Of a stretch of DNA of 64,000 nt, positions 17,893 through 27,608 are shown piece after piece. The position numbers were made by a program, and so were the translations under genes. This DNA comes from Tolypothrix sp. PCC 7910 (GTDB lineage Bacteria; Cyanobacteriota; Cyanobacteriia; Cyanobacteriales; Nostocaceae), in the NCBI RefSeq assembly GCF_011769525.1, contig NZ_CP050440.1:4279501-4343500 (forward strand). Reading direction: 5' to 3'. Numbering within the stretch: position 1 is the first letter of the stretch; every line of letters begins with the position of its first letter. The notes under the pieces are model-generated. The model was not told the origin of the DNA, ran no database searches, and saw nothing but the letters and a program-made list of their open reading frames with translations.

Positions 17893-18774
17893 TTAGCGCT
17901 GTCGCTGCAATCTTCCCAAAAGCACTTGCCAGGTTTCACCACCAGCTACGCCGTCAGGTTGTAGACCATAGCGGCTTTGTGCAGCTTTGAGTGCTGTATC
18001 TGTTGAAGGGCCAAAGTCTCCATCTATGCTATCTGGCAAGAATCCCAGCTTTTTCAATACTTCCTGCAATTTGCCTACTTCATAGCCACGGTTCCCTAAA
18101 CGCAAAATTGGTAATCCATCTGTGGTGTATTGAATACCAGGTGTACGTTCAACAAAACGCGGGATTTGCGTGGTGGGAACGGGCTTAGTTCGAGATGGGG
18201 ACGGACGGGTGGGTGTTCTTTGTGGTTTGAGAGTTGTATTTTGTCTTGGTTGAGCAGGTTTTGGCTCTGGTTTAGGAATATTTCTATTAGGATTATTCGT
18301 TGAAGCAGGAGCGATTAATGCTGGTGTAGATTTAGGGCTTGGTTGAGTTGAAGTTACTGTTGATGGTGCTATTGCTTGGTTAGGGAACAACTTTTGCCAA
18401 GTGACAGTATCAACAATACCGTCTGGATTTAAGCCAGCTGCTTGTTTAAATTGGGAAACAGCGGTAGCAGTATTAGTGCTATAAATACCATCAACGTTAC
18501 CTGTGTAAAAGCCTAACAGCTTCAGAGCCGCCTGAAGTTCAGATACCCGTTCTCCTTGGCTACCAATATTCAGGGTAGGGCGATTAAAGTTAACACCCGG
18601 AGTTGCTTGGGATATTTTCTGTGGAGCAGCAATTGTGACTACCGCAGAAGCAGCAATCAACACAGGCACAGAAGACAACATGAGTAACCAATCCAACTTA
18701 TTGGATCTGCGAAAGCGAAATACTTTTAGTGAATCTAAGTAGCTCAAGATACTTAGTGATAGGCTGCCTTTCAT
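17893..18774 (-). CDS. Peptidoglycan-binding protein with two PG_binding_1 domains
   Basis: 293 residues from ATG at 18774; a GTG four codons upstream (18786) is the alternative. After a basic N-terminus there is one hydrophobic segment (WLLMLSSVPVLIAASAVVTI), acting as signal or anchor. Two peptidoglycan-binding domains follow, near residues 70-130 (GERVSELQAALKLLGFYTGN) and 225-290 (GYEVGKLQEVLKKLGFLPDS), joined by a Pro/Thr/Lys-rich linker. No hydrolase domain is present, so it likely binds the cell wall as a scaffold or regulator of another enzyme. No operon partner is obvious. Confidence 0.85.
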   Translation of the reverse strand: MKGSLSLSILSYLDSLKVFRFRRSNKLDWLLMLSSVPVLIAASAVVTIAAPQKISQATPGVNFNRPTLNIGSQGERVSELQAALKLLGFYTGNVDGIYSTNTATAVSQFKQAAGLNPDGIVDTVTWQKLFPNQAIAPSTVTSTQPSPKSTPALIAPASTNNPNRNIPKPEPKPAQPRQNTTLKPQRTPTRPSPSRTKPVPTTQIPRFVERTPGIQYTTDGLPILRLGNRGYEVGKLQEVLKKLGFLPDSIDGDFGPSTDTALKAAQSRYGLQPDGVAGGETWQVLLGRLQRQR

Positions 18775-18998
18775 GGTAATTGCCACCAGAATCTTCTGAT
18801 GCTAATATTACAGCCGCTTGAGCATATAAAAAAGCTGTACGTTAAAAGTACTGAGTGCTAAGTCTCTCTACCTAAGAAATAATGCTGAATGTTGACTAAC
18901 TGGAAAATGGGCATAGGGCATAGGGCAGTGGGCAAGGGAAAAAGAGATTTTGATGCTTTGTTGGGTTTTTTACGTGATTGGCTGTCTATATAATTTGA

Positions 18999-19814
18999 CT
19001 ATGTACTCAAACTCTTAATTATGTCTGACAAATGTGTAATAAAGTCCTCATCAGTCCAATAACCATCATGGCTTTGAGGATTCCACGATTGCCAAATGTT
19101 GCCAGAATCAATTTCTATATCCCGATCAACTATTAAATTGTAGGAAGGCGATAAGGGTTTCAAAGGCCATCCTAAAACATCATCTTTGTCATAGTAATTA
19201 AACCATTTAAAATTAGGATTAGGTTTATTAATTGCTATGATTTTGGCAAAGCCAGCTACAAATAATGGAATATTGCAACTAGTAGTAATCAGATATTGCA
19301 GGGATTTCAATCTCAAAAAATCTTCTTGCTCTGGTTGAAATACTGGATAATCTAGACTATCTATCTGCCAAATTCCTTGATTATTTTGAGCATCCCAAAT
19401 ATAATTAGAGATAACTTGGCAACCTAAAGAATGAGCCAAGATAATTATAGAAATATCATTGGATGAAAATGCTGTCCTGGCAATTTTTAAAGAGGAAATA
19501 ATAGATTTTTGAATTTTTTTGTACACGCTGCCATCATGTGTAGCTCTGTGTTCTAAGGTAGATGCATCACTAAAACCAAAGAGCATAAATTTTCGTAAAT
19601 CTTGCCAAGCTAGAGATGCACTTTGGCGCATATTTTCCCAAACACTATATTGGTAGTCTTGTAATTCAGATTGATAATAGATTGGCTCAAAGTGAACTTT
19701 TTGCCAAATATCTTTACCTAAAGTTTTTTCTAAAGATTGCTTAAGGCTTTGGTAATACTCTTTTTCCGTTTCTCCCATACCGTGGATGGTGAGAAATGCT
19801 AAGTTTTTAGTCAT
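18999..19814 (-). CDS. Alpha/beta-hydrolase-like protein of unknown function
   Basis: 271 residues. It opens with a strand and HGMG motif (AFLTIHGMGETEKEYY), the usual oxyanion region, and has IIILAHSLGCQVISNYIWD around residues 122-140, a lipase-type nucleophile elbow (AHSLG, where Ser would be the nucleophile). A final His in the SHDGYWTD segment could complete a triad. No signal peptide is seen. I cannot give a substrate. Upstream, across a short HIP1-containing gap, is the divergent cobyrinate synthase gene; a functional link is not evident. Confidence 0.6.
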   Translation of the reverse strand: MTKNLAFLTIHGMGETEKEYYQSLKQSLEKTLGKDIWQKVHFEPIYYQSELQDYQYSVWENMRQSASLAWQDLRKFMLFGFSDASTLEHRATHDGSVYKKIQKSIISSLKIARTAFSSNDISIIILAHSLGCQVISNYIWDAQNNQGIWQIDSLDYPVFQPEQEDFLRLKSLQYLITTSCNIPLFVAGFAKIIAINKPNPNFKWFNYYDKDDVLGWPLKPLSPSYNLIVDRDIEIDSGNIWQSWNPQSHDGYWTDEDFITHLSDIIKSLST

Positions 19815-19977
19815 ATTTAAAAGTGCTGAAGCGTGGGAGTCTGGTTAGTCTATCAGGAGTTACCAGAAGAGAGGATGTGGGGTAATGGGGCGATCGCACT
19901 TATTTTATTGTTAAATTAATTTAAGCTTTGGCGATCGCACCTAAAATTTTTGTGGAAATCAAATCAAAAGGCAGTTT

Positions 19978-21540
19978 ATGGCTTTAGTGATTGCTGGAGA
20001 ACGTAGTGGGGTAGGTAAGACAACAGTTACACTGACGCTTTTAGCATCATTATGTCGTCGGGGTATGGCAGTACAATCCTTTAAGGTCGGCCCGGACTAT
20101 ATCGATCCGATGTTTCATCAGCATGTCACTGGTCGTGCTTGTCGGAATTTAGACCCAGTGTTAACTTCTGAAGCTTATATTCAGCAATGTTTTGCCCGTC
20201 ATAGCCAAGATAGTGAATATGCTTTAGTAGAAGGCGTAATGGGTCTGTTTGATGGGATTAAGGGGACTGGGGGCTGGGGATTGGGGACTGGAGACTGGGG
20301 ATTGGGGACTGGGGACAAGGAGATAAGGGGACAAGGGGATGAGGAAGCAGAGGAGCAGAGGAAAAATAGCAAATTACCAATTACCAATTACCAATTACCA
20401 ATTACCAATTACCAATTGCCCAATGCCCAATGCCCCATGCCCCATGCCCCATCTATTACTGATTTTGCCAGTACTGCACATATTGCAAGGCTGCTAAATT
20501 TACCTGTGGTGTTGGTAATTGATTGCAGTCGCTTATCGGGTTCTGTGGCTGCGATCGCTCATGGTTATTGTTCTTTTGATCCGAGAATTAAAATAGCGGG
20601 TTTAATACTCAATCGCGTAGGCAGCGATCGCCATCTTTCTCTACTCAAAGACGCTCTAGAATCATTACAATTACCCATTCTCGGTGTACTGCATCGTCAA
20701 GATAATATCACCATTCCCGATCGCCATCTCGGATTAGTACCCACAGCAGAACTCCCAGAATTAGATGCTGTGATCAGTCTGCTTGCTGATTTAGGCGACA
20801 CTTGCTTTGACTGGGAAAGGTTATTGCCTATGTTGGGGACTGGGAATCTCCCCTTGCCCCCTGCCCCCTGCCCCTGTGCCTCCTCAATAAGGATTGCAGT
20901 AGCACGCGATCGCGCTTTTAATTTTTACTATCAAGATAATCTTGATTTGTTGCAAGAGTTGGGTGCAGAACTGGTTTTTTGGAGTCCGTTAGCAGATTCT
21001 GAATTACCAAAAGATGTGCAGGGAATTTATTTTGGTGGCGGATTTCCAGAGGTTTTTGCACAGCAACTAGCAGAAAATATTAGCGTTCGTAACACAGTTA
21101 AAACAGCAATTATAGATGGAATGCCAACAATTGCCGAGTGTGGAGGGTTAATGTATTTATGTGAGGAAATAATTGATTTTGAAGGCAAATCATGGCCGAT
21201 GTTAAGTATTTTACCTACATCTACTCAAATGGGAAAACGCTTAACTTTAGGTTATCGTCGGGCCATATCTTTACAAGATAGTCTATTAGTACCAGCAGCT
21301 AAAAACGTTTATGGGCATGAATTTCATCGTTCACATTTAATATCAACACCCAATCAACCTTTGTTTGAAACTTACCGTTATGATTGTGCGGAAAATATGG
21401 GATATGAAGGTTGGAGCATACTTGCAAATGTTCACGCTTCTTATATTCACATGCACTGGGGAGCAAGTATAGAAATACCGCAGCGTTTTATTCAAAAATG
21501 TTGGGAATTTAAAAGTTATTATAAAAAGGCTGCAGTCTGA
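19978..21540 (+). CDS. cbiA: Cobyrinate a,c-diamide synthase (CbiA/CobB) carrying in-frame repeat insertions
   Basis: 520 residues, longer than the ~450-460 usual for the family. It amidates the a- and c-carboxylates of cobyrinate using glutamine and ATP in B12 synthesis. The P-loop GVGKTTVT (residues 11-18), VGPDYIDPMFH, and EGVMGLFDG are in the N-terminal synthetase domain; the glutaminase half has YFGGGFPE, the nucleophile in AECGGLMYLC and YGHEFHRS. Residues ~96-159 ([19 protein letters not shown], later LPITNYQLPITNYQLP) are translated heptamer repeats, 192 nt, inserted between FDGIKG and the conserved TDFASTAHIA. A second block (LGTGNLPLPPAPCPC, near 285-298) is also repeat derived. Frame is kept, so the protein may still work. 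Confidence 0.9.
   Translation: MALVIAGERSGVGKTTVTLTLLASLCRRGMAVQSFKVGPDYIDPMFHQHVTGRACRNLDPVLTSEAYIQQCFARHSQDSEYALVEGVMGLFDGIKGTGGWGLGTGDWGLGTGDKEIRGQGDEEAEEQRKNSKLPITNYQLPITNYQLPNAQCPMPHAPSITDFASTAHIARLLNLPVVLVIDCSRLSGSVAAIAHGYCSFDPRIKIAGLILNRVGSDRHLSLLKDALESLQLPILGVLHRQDNITIPDRHLGLVPTAELPELDAVISLLADLGDTCFDWERLLPMLGTGNLPLPPAPCPCASSIRIAVARDRAFNFYYQDNLDLLQELGAELVFWSPLADSELPKDVQGIYFGGGFPEVFAQQLAENISVRNTVKTAIIDGMPTIAECGGLMYLCEEIIDFEGKSWPMLSILPTSTQMGKRLTLGYRRAISLQDSLLVPAAKNVYGHEFHRSHLISTPNQPLFETYRYDCAENMGYEGWSILANVHASYIHMHWGASIEIPQRFIQKCWEFKSYYKKAAV
20263..20454 (+). repeat. Composite heptamer cassette inside the cobyrinate synthase gene
   Basis: Order on the plus strand is GGGGACT/GGGGATT units, AAGGGGAC, GAGGAAGCAGAGGAGCAG, ATTACCA units (five), CCCAATG/CCCCATG units. 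Length of about 192 nt is a multiple of three and contains no stop codon in the gene's frame. Confidence 0.9.
20833..20880 (+). repeat. Second short repeat block inside the cobyrinate synthase gene
   Basis: GGGGACTGGGAATCTCCCC followed by TTGCCCCCTGCCCCC-type units encodes LGTGNLPLPPAPCPC at the junction between the synthetase and glutaminase halves, a tolerant linker. Confidence 0.75.
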
Positions 21541-21636
21541 AATTAATATCAATTCAAAACTTCAAATTATGCCCTGTTTCCTGTTAATAGTGACCTCTGA
21601 TAAACACCAAACACCGAATAACTAATACTAATATTT

Positions 21637-22053
21637 TCATTTTTCATTGAGTTTGCGAATTAAACGCGATAACTCACGAATGATATTTACAGCAATTTCG
21701 GGAGTTTCTTCAATGGCATCATAGAGTTGTTCTTGGGTAAGTTCCAAGCACTCGCAGGGTTCTAAAGTGGTGGCTGAGGCGGAACGGGGTTGTGTATCAA
21801 AAACTGCCATTTCGCCAAAGTACTTGCCTTTATCTACCTCTGCCAACTTTTTATCACCGATGTGAACTTTAACACGGCCAGATACTACAATATAGAGCGA
21901 TCGCCCTTCCTCTCCTTGCCTAAAGATGGCATGATTGGAGGGAAAGGTTAGCTCGTTCATCACGGAAGCAAGCCGCACGATAAAATCATCCCGCAATTCT
22001 TTAAAAATCGGGACTCGCCGCACAAATAATAAACGGTCAACGCTGGTTAGCAT
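21637..22053 (-). CDS. Cyclic nucleotide-binding domain protein (no DNA-binding domain)
   Basis: 138 residues, a single CAP-type cNMP domain. FKELRDDFIVRLASVMNELTF, then FRQGEEGRSLYIVVSGRVKVH and the phosphate-binding cassette GEMAVFDTQPRSASATT (residues ~79-95) with the Arg expected for phosphate contact. No helix-turn-helix follows; the C-terminal helix is short. Such stand-alone domains probably sense cAMP or cGMP and act on a partner. ATG 22053. The 360 bp upstream (to 22413) contain no gene. Confidence 0.85.
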   Translation of the reverse strand: MLTSVDRLLFVRRVPIFKELRDDFIVRLASVMNELTFPSNHAIFRQGEEGRSLYIVVSGRVKVHIGDKKLAEVDKGKYFGEMAVFDTQPRSASATTLEPCECLELTQEQLYDAIEETPEIAVNIIRELSRLIRKLNEK

Positions 22054-22413
22054 GATTGCGAGTTAAAAATCAAACATTATTGTAGGTCATCTTTAACCGT
22101 TAGCTAGTAGGATAACACTTGCCAAAGCTTGCCAGCATAAATCTGCTTGAGTCCTGCATAACTATATTTAATTACGTTAAAGAGGCAGGTAAAAGAGAAA
22201 ACCTTTGCCCTCAGCCCTTTCACCCTATCTCCCTACAAAAGTTTACATATTATCAGTGCGATCGTGCTTAATTACTTACGTAGCAATCATAATTACTGTA
22301 ACGAAGTACTAGGATCAGTTAAAGGCATCAATGAACTAGATGGCTAGTAAGCTTTGCTTCCTCAGCAGAAAGTCATTGATAACTGTAATTTAGAAAAGGT
22401 TGGCTGCTAAGGA
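22054..22413. other. Intergenic region between divergent cNMP and UPF0182 genes
   Basis: 360 bp; presumably holds both promoters. I see no repeat array, hairpin or RNA gene in it. Confidence 0.4.
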
Positions 22414-25410
22414 ATGTTGTGGAAATGGGGCTTTCGCCTATTAATATTCTTCCTAGGGCTGTGGCTACTCGTGGTTCTGGGTTCCCGTTTACCAGTCGAA
22501 ATTTTCTGGTTTCAGGAAGTCGGCTACCTCCAAGTATTTCTGCTCAGGCTGGTTACTAAGGCTACTATATGGGTATTTGTAGTTGGGATAACTGCTGTTT
22601 ACCTCCTAGTAAACCTCTTGTTGGCAGAACGTCTCAAGTATCCTCAGCTTGTGACGAGTCAGCCAGTTAGCAGTGAGTTTACAAGGTTTCTCAATCCTCA
22701 GTACGATCCTCGCAATTTAGCTCGTAGTTTCGATCCTCGACGCTTCCCCGCCATTAGATTGCACTGGCTGCTACCTCTAGCTTTAGGCTTCAGCTTGTTG
22801 GTGGCATTAATGCTGGCTTACTACGGTGAAATTGCCATTTCTTACTGGAATCCAGAATTTAGTAAGACTAGTTTACTTGTCAGCGATCGCTTTCAATTAG
22901 AGTCAATCTGGCACCTGGTAAGGCGAATATTTTCCCAAGTGTGGTATCTCAGCTTGGTTTTGGGAATTGCGATCGCTATTTTATTTTATCCCCGATTGTC
23001 GCTTCGGGCGATCGCTATTGTCATGAGTCTGCTTTTTGGGCAGATAATTTACCAAAATTGGGCCAAGATACTGCAATATTTCTTTCGTACTGCCTTTAAC
23101 GACACTGACCCTTTATTTATTAAAGATACCAGCTTTTATATATTTTCCCTGCCAGTATTAGAATTACTAGGACTCTGGCTGGTGGGATTATTTTTTTATG
23201 GTTTAATCGCCGTTACTCTTACCTACCTCCTATCTGGCGATAGTCTCAGCCAAGGATTTTTTCCAGGGTTTTCGCCACCACAGCAACGTCATTTATATGG
23301 CTTGGGTGGTGCATTGATGGTGGCTGTAGCTCTGGGTTATTTGTTAAGTCGTTATGAATTGCTCTATTCCAAGCGTGGAGTCAGTTACGGAGCCAGCTAT
23401 ACTGACGTAGTAGCACAGTTGCCAGCTTACAACACTTTATGCGCCCTAGCAGTAGCGATCGCCTTTTACTTCTTGTGGCGAACAATCTTTTGGCGGCCAA
23501 AATCTCCCCATCGTCAGTTGGCGTTCTATGGTTTAGGAGTGTATTTCTTGTTAGCACTGGTAGGTGGTTTGCTGATACCAAATACAGTGCAATATTTAAT
23601 AGTTCAGCCGAATGAATTGCAACGAGAGCAACCCTACATTCAGCGTACTATTGCCTCAACCCGCCAAGCTTTCGATTTGCAAGCAATTGATACCAGAAAT
23701 TTCAACCCCCAAGGTCAATTGACAGAAGCTGATATCAAAGCCAATGAGCTAACAATTCGGAATATTCGCTTGTGGGATCAGCGCCCACTTTTAGAGACTA
23801 ACCGTCAGTTACAGCAAATTCGACCCTATTACCGGTTTCCCGGTGCAGATATTGACCGCTACACCCTAGAAACAGAAGCCGCCAGTAGCAGTCCTGCAGC
23901 ACCAAACCAACAATCAGCATCTCAAAATGCTGCAACTACAGAACGGAGACAAGTATTAATTGCAGCCAGGGAATTAGACTACAGTGCAGTTCCCCAGCAA
24001 GCACAAACCTGGGTAAACCGGCATCTGATTTATACCCACGGTTTTGGTTTCACTATGAGTCCTGTAAACGTAGTTGGCCCTGGTGGATTACCAGAGTATT
24101 TTGTCAAAGATATTAGCGGTGATAGCAGTGCCCTCACTACTGCTAATCAAGGCATTCGCAACAGTATTCCCATTGGGCAACCCCGGATTTATTACGGTGA
24201 AATTACGAATAACTATGTAATGACTGGTACTAAAGTCAGAGAACTCGATTATCCCAGCGGTAGTGATAACGTTTACAATAACTACGATGGCAACGGTGGT
24301 ATCTCTATTGGTACAACTTGGCGACGGTGGCTATTTGCAGCCTATTTGAAAGACTGGCAAATGGCCTTAACCAGGGACTTTTTACCAGAAACAAAAGTTT
24401 TATTACGCCGAAATGTTAAACAAAGAATTCAAGCGATCGCACCTTTTTTAAAATATGATAGTGACCCTTATTTAGTAGTTGCCAATGCCAGTCTTGATCA
24501 GAGCAATCAAGATTACTCAACAAACCAAAATTATCTTTACTGGATGGTTGATGGCTACACAACTAGTAATCACTATCCCTATTCTGATCCAGATAAAGAT
24601 GGCATTAACTATATTCGCAACTCTGTCAAAGTAGTAGTAGACGCTTATAACGGCACTGTTAACTTTTATGTTGCCGATCGCAATGACCCAATAATTACCA
24701 CTTGGAGAAAAATCTTTCCCAAACTATTTAAACCCCTGAGTGCAATGTCGAAAACACTCAGCAAGCATATCCGCTATCCCGTAGATTATTTCAACATTCA
24801 GGCTGAACGGTTGATGACCTACCACATGACAGATACTCAGGTATTTTACAACCGAGAAGACCAATGGCAGATTCCTAATGAAATCTATGGTAATCAAGCG
24901 CGTCCAGTAGAACCGTACTATTTAATTACTGGCTTACCTACCAACCCCTTTGAAGAATTTCTCTTGCTTTTGCCCTATACTCCCAAGCAAAGAACGAATT
25001 TAATTGCTTGGTTAGCAGCGCGATCGGATGGTCAAAATTACGGTAAATTACTACTTTATGTATTTCCCAAAGAACGACTGATTTACGGAACAGAACAAAT
25101 CGAAGCCAGAATTAACCAAGATCCTGTAATTTCTCAGCAAATTTCTTTATGGAATCGCCAAGGTTCTAGAGCTATTCAAGGCAACCTCTTAGTAATACCA
25201 ATAGAACAATCTCTGCTTTATGTCGAGCCAATTTATTTAGAAGCTACACAAAATAGTTTGCCTACTTTAGTCAGGGTAGTTGTAGCTTACGAAAACCGAA
25301 TTGTCATGGCACAAACTTTAGAACAAGCATTAACAGCCATCTTCCAACCACAAGTTACACCACCACCAGCCATTATCCGTCCTGTAGAAGAAGCATCTCC
25401 ATCGAGTTAA
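22414..25410 (+). CDS. UPF0182 family large membrane protein
   Basis: 998 residues. The N-terminal third has about seven transmembrane segments (from [19 protein letters not shown] to the segment ending in [14 protein letters not shown], residue ~395). The rest is a large soluble domain with [56 protein letters not shown] and [16 protein letters not shown], all typical of the UPF0182/COG1615 family. The family is widespread in cyanobacteria and actinobacteria and has no known function. A low-complexity Ser/Ala/Gln stretch near residue 490 is not conserved-looking. Start ATG 22414. It may be followed in the same transcript by the glycosyltransferase 67 bp downstream. Confidence 0.9.
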   Translation: MLWKWGFRLLIFFLGLWLLVVLGSRLPVEIFWFQEVGYLQVFLLRLVTKATIWVFVVGITAVYLLVNLLLAERLKYPQLVTSQPVSSEFTRFLNPQYDPRNLARSFDPRRFPAIRLHWLLPLALGFSLLVALMLAYYGEIAISYWNPEFSKTSLLVSDRFQLESIWHLVRRIFSQVWYLSLVLGIAIAILFYPRLSLRAIAIVMSLLFGQIIYQNWAKILQYFFRTAFNDTDPLFIKDTSFYIFSLPVLELLGLWLVGLFFYGLIAVTLTYLLSGDSLSQGFFPGFSPPQQRHLYGLGGALMVAVALGYLLSRYELLYSKRGVSYGASYTDVVAQLPAYNTLCALAVAIAFYFLWRTIFWRPKSPHRQLAFYGLGVYFLLALVGGLLIPNTVQYLIVQPNELQREQPYIQRTIASTRQAFDLQAIDTRNFNPQGQLTEADIKANELTIRNIRLWDQRPLLETNRQLQQIRPYYRFPGADIDRYTLETEAASSSPAAPNQQSASQNAATTERRQVLIAARELDYSAVPQQAQTWVNRHLIYTHGFGFTMSPVNVVGPGGLPEYFVKDISGDSSALTTANQGIRNSIPIGQPRIYYGEITNNYVMTGTKVRELDYPSGSDNVYNNYDGNGGISIGTTWRRWLFAAYLKDWQMALTRDFLPETKVLLRRNVKQRIQAIAPFLKYDSDPYLVVANASLDQSNQDYSTNQNYLYWMVDGYTTSNHYPYSDPDKDGINYIRNSVKVVVDAYNGTVNFYVADRNDPIITTWRKIFPKLFKPLSAMSKTLSKHIRYPVDYFNIQAERLMTYHMTDTQVFYNREDQWQIPNEIYGNQARPVEPYYLITGLPTNPFEEFLLLLPYTPKQRTNLIAWLAARSDGQNYGKLLLYVFPKERLIYGTEQIEARINQDPVISQQISLWNRQGSRAIQGNLLVIPIEQSLLYVEPIYLEATQNSLPTLVRVVVAYENRIVMAQTLEQALTAIFQPQVTPPPAIIRPVEEASPSS

Positions 25411-25477
25411 TTTTTCACGAAATGTCCAAAGTTCCGGAGAGGAACAGTGGTAGCGTCACAGTTGTCCTATTCTGGAG

Positions 25478-26443
25478 ATGGGTAATAGTGTTGTGGGTGA
25501 GAATGTGTTTTTCAGTGTTGTTATACCGACTTACAATCGCAAACTAATTTTAGAAAAGTGTCTGCGCGCCTTAGAAGTGCAGGATTTGGGTGAGTCAACC
25601 CCGATTACAGGTTATGAAGTTGTTTTAGTAGATGATGGTTCTACCGATGGCACTTTAGAATGGTTAGCTGCACATAAAGAAGAGTTTCCCCATGTGCAAT
25701 GCTTTGAGCAAGACCATCAAGGCCCAGCTGCGGCGCGGAATTTGGGCGTAGAAAAAGCACAGGGAGACACAATTATCTTTATTGACAGCGATTTAGTGGT
25801 GCTGTCCAACTTCTTACAGGCTCATGCAGAGGCGCTGGTACAAGGACAAAAGAGATTGGGAAGCGATCGCTTTTTTACCTACGGCGCAGTTATTAATACT
25901 GCTAATTTTGATCATCCCACTTCTGAACCTTATAAAGTCACAGATTTTTCCGCAGCTTTTTTTGCTACAGGTAATGTGGCAATTCCTAAACATTGGTTAG
26001 AGAAAGTAGGACTTTTTGACACTATATTTCAACTCTATGGATGGGAAGATTTAGAACTTGGTGTCAGGCTAAAAAATCTCGGTTTACAACTAATTAAATG
26101 TCCAGCAGCAGTTGGTTATCATTGGCATCCAGCATTTAGATTAGAGCAAATTCCTAACTTAATTGACAAAGAAATTCAACGCGGACGTATGGGAGTTTTG
26201 TTTTATCAAAAGCACCCTACTTGGGAAGTGCGGATGATGATTCAAATGACTTGGATACATCGTTTGCTTTGGGGTATTCTTTCCCTCAATGGCGCGCTAA
26301 ACGAACGCACAATGGCACCTTTTTTACAATGGCTAATTAATTTAGGTAAACCCCAATTAGCTTTAGAAGTTGCTCGAATTTTTCTCAATTGGTACAACGT
26401 TAAGGGTGTTTACGAAGCCTACGCGCAATTGAAGCATTCTTAA
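25478..26443 (+). CDS. Glycosyltransferase family 2
   Basis: About 321 residues. The GT-A fold is marked by FFSVVIPTYNRKLILEKCL at the start, LVDDGSTDGTLEWL (DDGS), GPAAARNLG, and the DXD-like IDSDLVV motif. Later, GWEDLELGVRLKNLG is the usual acceptor/catalytic region. No membrane segment is obvious, so it is probably a cytoplasmic or peripheral enzyme adding a sugar to a glycan or lipid; donor and acceptor are unknown. Start is uncertain: ATG 25478 sits right on a GGAG, so an in-frame GTG at 25493 or 25505 is also plausible. Confidence 0.88.
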   Translation: MGNSVVGENVFFSVVIPTYNRKLILEKCLRALEVQDLGESTPITGYEVVLVDDGSTDGTLEWLAAHKEEFPHVQCFEQDHQGPAAARNLGVEKAQGDTIIFIDSDLVVLSNFLQAHAEALVQGQKRLGSDRFFTYGAVINTANFDHPTSEPYKVTDFSAAFFATGNVAIPKHWLEKVGLFDTIFQLYGWEDLELGVRLKNLGLQLIKCPAAVGYHWHPAFRLEQIPNLIDKEIQRGRMGVLFYQKHPTWEVRMMIQMTWIHRLLWGILSLNGALNERTMAPFLQWLINLGKPQLALEVARIFLNWYNVKGVYEAYAQLKHS

Positions 26444-26601
26444 GGGAGTAGTAAGAAATATCGCTGTTTCAGCAGAGGAAGCAGAGGAGGAATACCCGGA
26501 ATTATTAAAACTACGATAATCAGGGATTTGTCAACCTTGCCCTTACCCCTGATCCCAAATGTGCTACCCTAGTAGGGTTCATTAATCTCGCACATCCAGG
26601 A

Positions 26602-26654
26602 ATTCGGGTGTTTCCCTAATGGGAAATACGCCTGGGTGGAGGTTTAACCCGAAT
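26602..26654 (+). promoter_or_regulatory. Candidate structured leader of rpsB mRNA
   Basis: ATTCGGGT (26602-26609) can pair with ACCCGAAT (26647-26654), enclosing a hairpin TTTCCC-TAAT-GGGAAA (26611-26626) and a GCCTGGGTGGAGG arm. It ends 15 nt before the rpsB start, where it could cover the ribosome site. Ribosomal protein S2 is known to autoregulate through leader RNAs in other bacteria; here it is only an inference from the pairing. Confidence 0.5.
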
Positions 26655-26669
26655 CGGAGTTAGAAATAT

Positions 26670-27464
26670 ATGCCAGTCGTTTCATTGGCTCAAATGATGG
26701 AGTCAGGGGTTCACTTTGGTCATCAGACCCGGCGTTGGAACCCTAAAATGTCTCCTTACATTTATACTTCCCGCAATGGTGTACACATTATCGACTTGGT
26801 GCAAACTGCCCAGTTGATGGAAGATGCATATACTTATATGCGTACACAAGCTGAACAAGGGAAGAAATTCTTGTTTGTTGGCACCAAGCGGCAAGCTGCG
26901 GGTATTATTGCCCAAGAAGCCAGCCGTTGCGGTTCCCACTACATTAATCAACGTTGGTTGGGTGGAATGCTGACCAACTGGACAACTATTAAAACCAGAG
27001 TAGACCGCCTCAAAGATTTAGAGCGCCGCGAAGAAACCGGAGCATTGGACTTGTTGCCCAAAAAAGAAGCTTCAATGTTGCGCCGGGAAATGGCGAAGCT
27101 GCAAAAATATTTGGGCGGGATTAAAACCATGCGGAAGGTTCCCGATGTCGTGGTAATTGTAGACCAACGCCGGGAGTATAACGCAGTTCAAGAGTGCCAA
27201 AAATTGGGAATTCCCATTGTATCAATGTTAGATACAAACTGTGACCCCGATGTAGTAGATATTCCCATCCCCGCAAATGACGACGCTATCAGATCAATTA
27301 AGCTGATCGTCGGCAAATTGGCAGATGCGATTTATGAAGGTCGTCATGGTCAGCTTGATGCAGAAGATGACTATGAAGATTACGAAGGTGCTGAGGAAGA
27401 TTACGACTATGAAGAAACTGAGCTAACAGGCTCATATGCTAGCGACGAAGACGAAGAAGAATAG
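26670..27464 (+). CDS. rpsB: 30S ribosomal protein S2
   Basis: 264 residues. S2 is added late to the small subunit and contacts S1 and 16S rRNA. Conserved family segments are complete: [15 protein letters not shown]-like [47 protein letters not shown], and [15 protein letters not shown]. The C-terminal ~38 residues are a strongly acidic Asp/Glu/Tyr tail ([17 protein letters not shown]), as in other cyanobacterial S2 proteins. It is followed by tsf 144 bp downstream, the usual rpsB-tsf pair. Confidence 0.97.
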   Translation: MPVVSLAQMMESGVHFGHQTRRWNPKMSPYIYTSRNGVHIIDLVQTAQLMEDAYTYMRTQAEQGKKFLFVGTKRQAAGIIAQEASRCGSHYINQRWLGGMLTNWTTIKTRVDRLKDLERREETGALDLLPKKEASMLRREMAKLQKYLGGIKTMRKVPDVVVIVDQRREYNAVQECQKLGIPIVSMLDTNCDPDVVDIPIPANDDAIRSIKLIVGKLADAIYEGRHGQLDAEDDYEDYEGAEEDYDYEETELTGSYASDEDEEE

Positions 27465-27479
27465 GTAAGGGTAAAGGAT

Positions 27480-27515
27480 GAAGTATGAAGGAGAAAATTT
27501 CAGACTTCATACTTC
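27480..27515 (+). terminator. Hairpin between rpsB and tsf
   Basis: GAAGTATGAAG (27480-27490) and CTTCATACTTC (27505-27515) form a perfect 11-bp stem with a 14-nt loop. No clear U-run follows, so it may attenuate or stabilise the transcript between the two genes instead of ending it; the sequence also resembles ACTTCAT heptamer repeats. Confidence 0.5.
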
Positions 27516-27608
27516 AAACTTCATACTTTCTTCAGCGCTGAGTAAGATAGAAATACTCAACACCGATTAGCAATTACAACTCGAGGTCAAGTAGGAATTG
27601 AGGGCAAC

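Noticed and set aside
16077-19977. Cobalamin riboswitch upstream of the B12 genes
   Set aside because: No conserved B12 box was found before 16852 or 19978.
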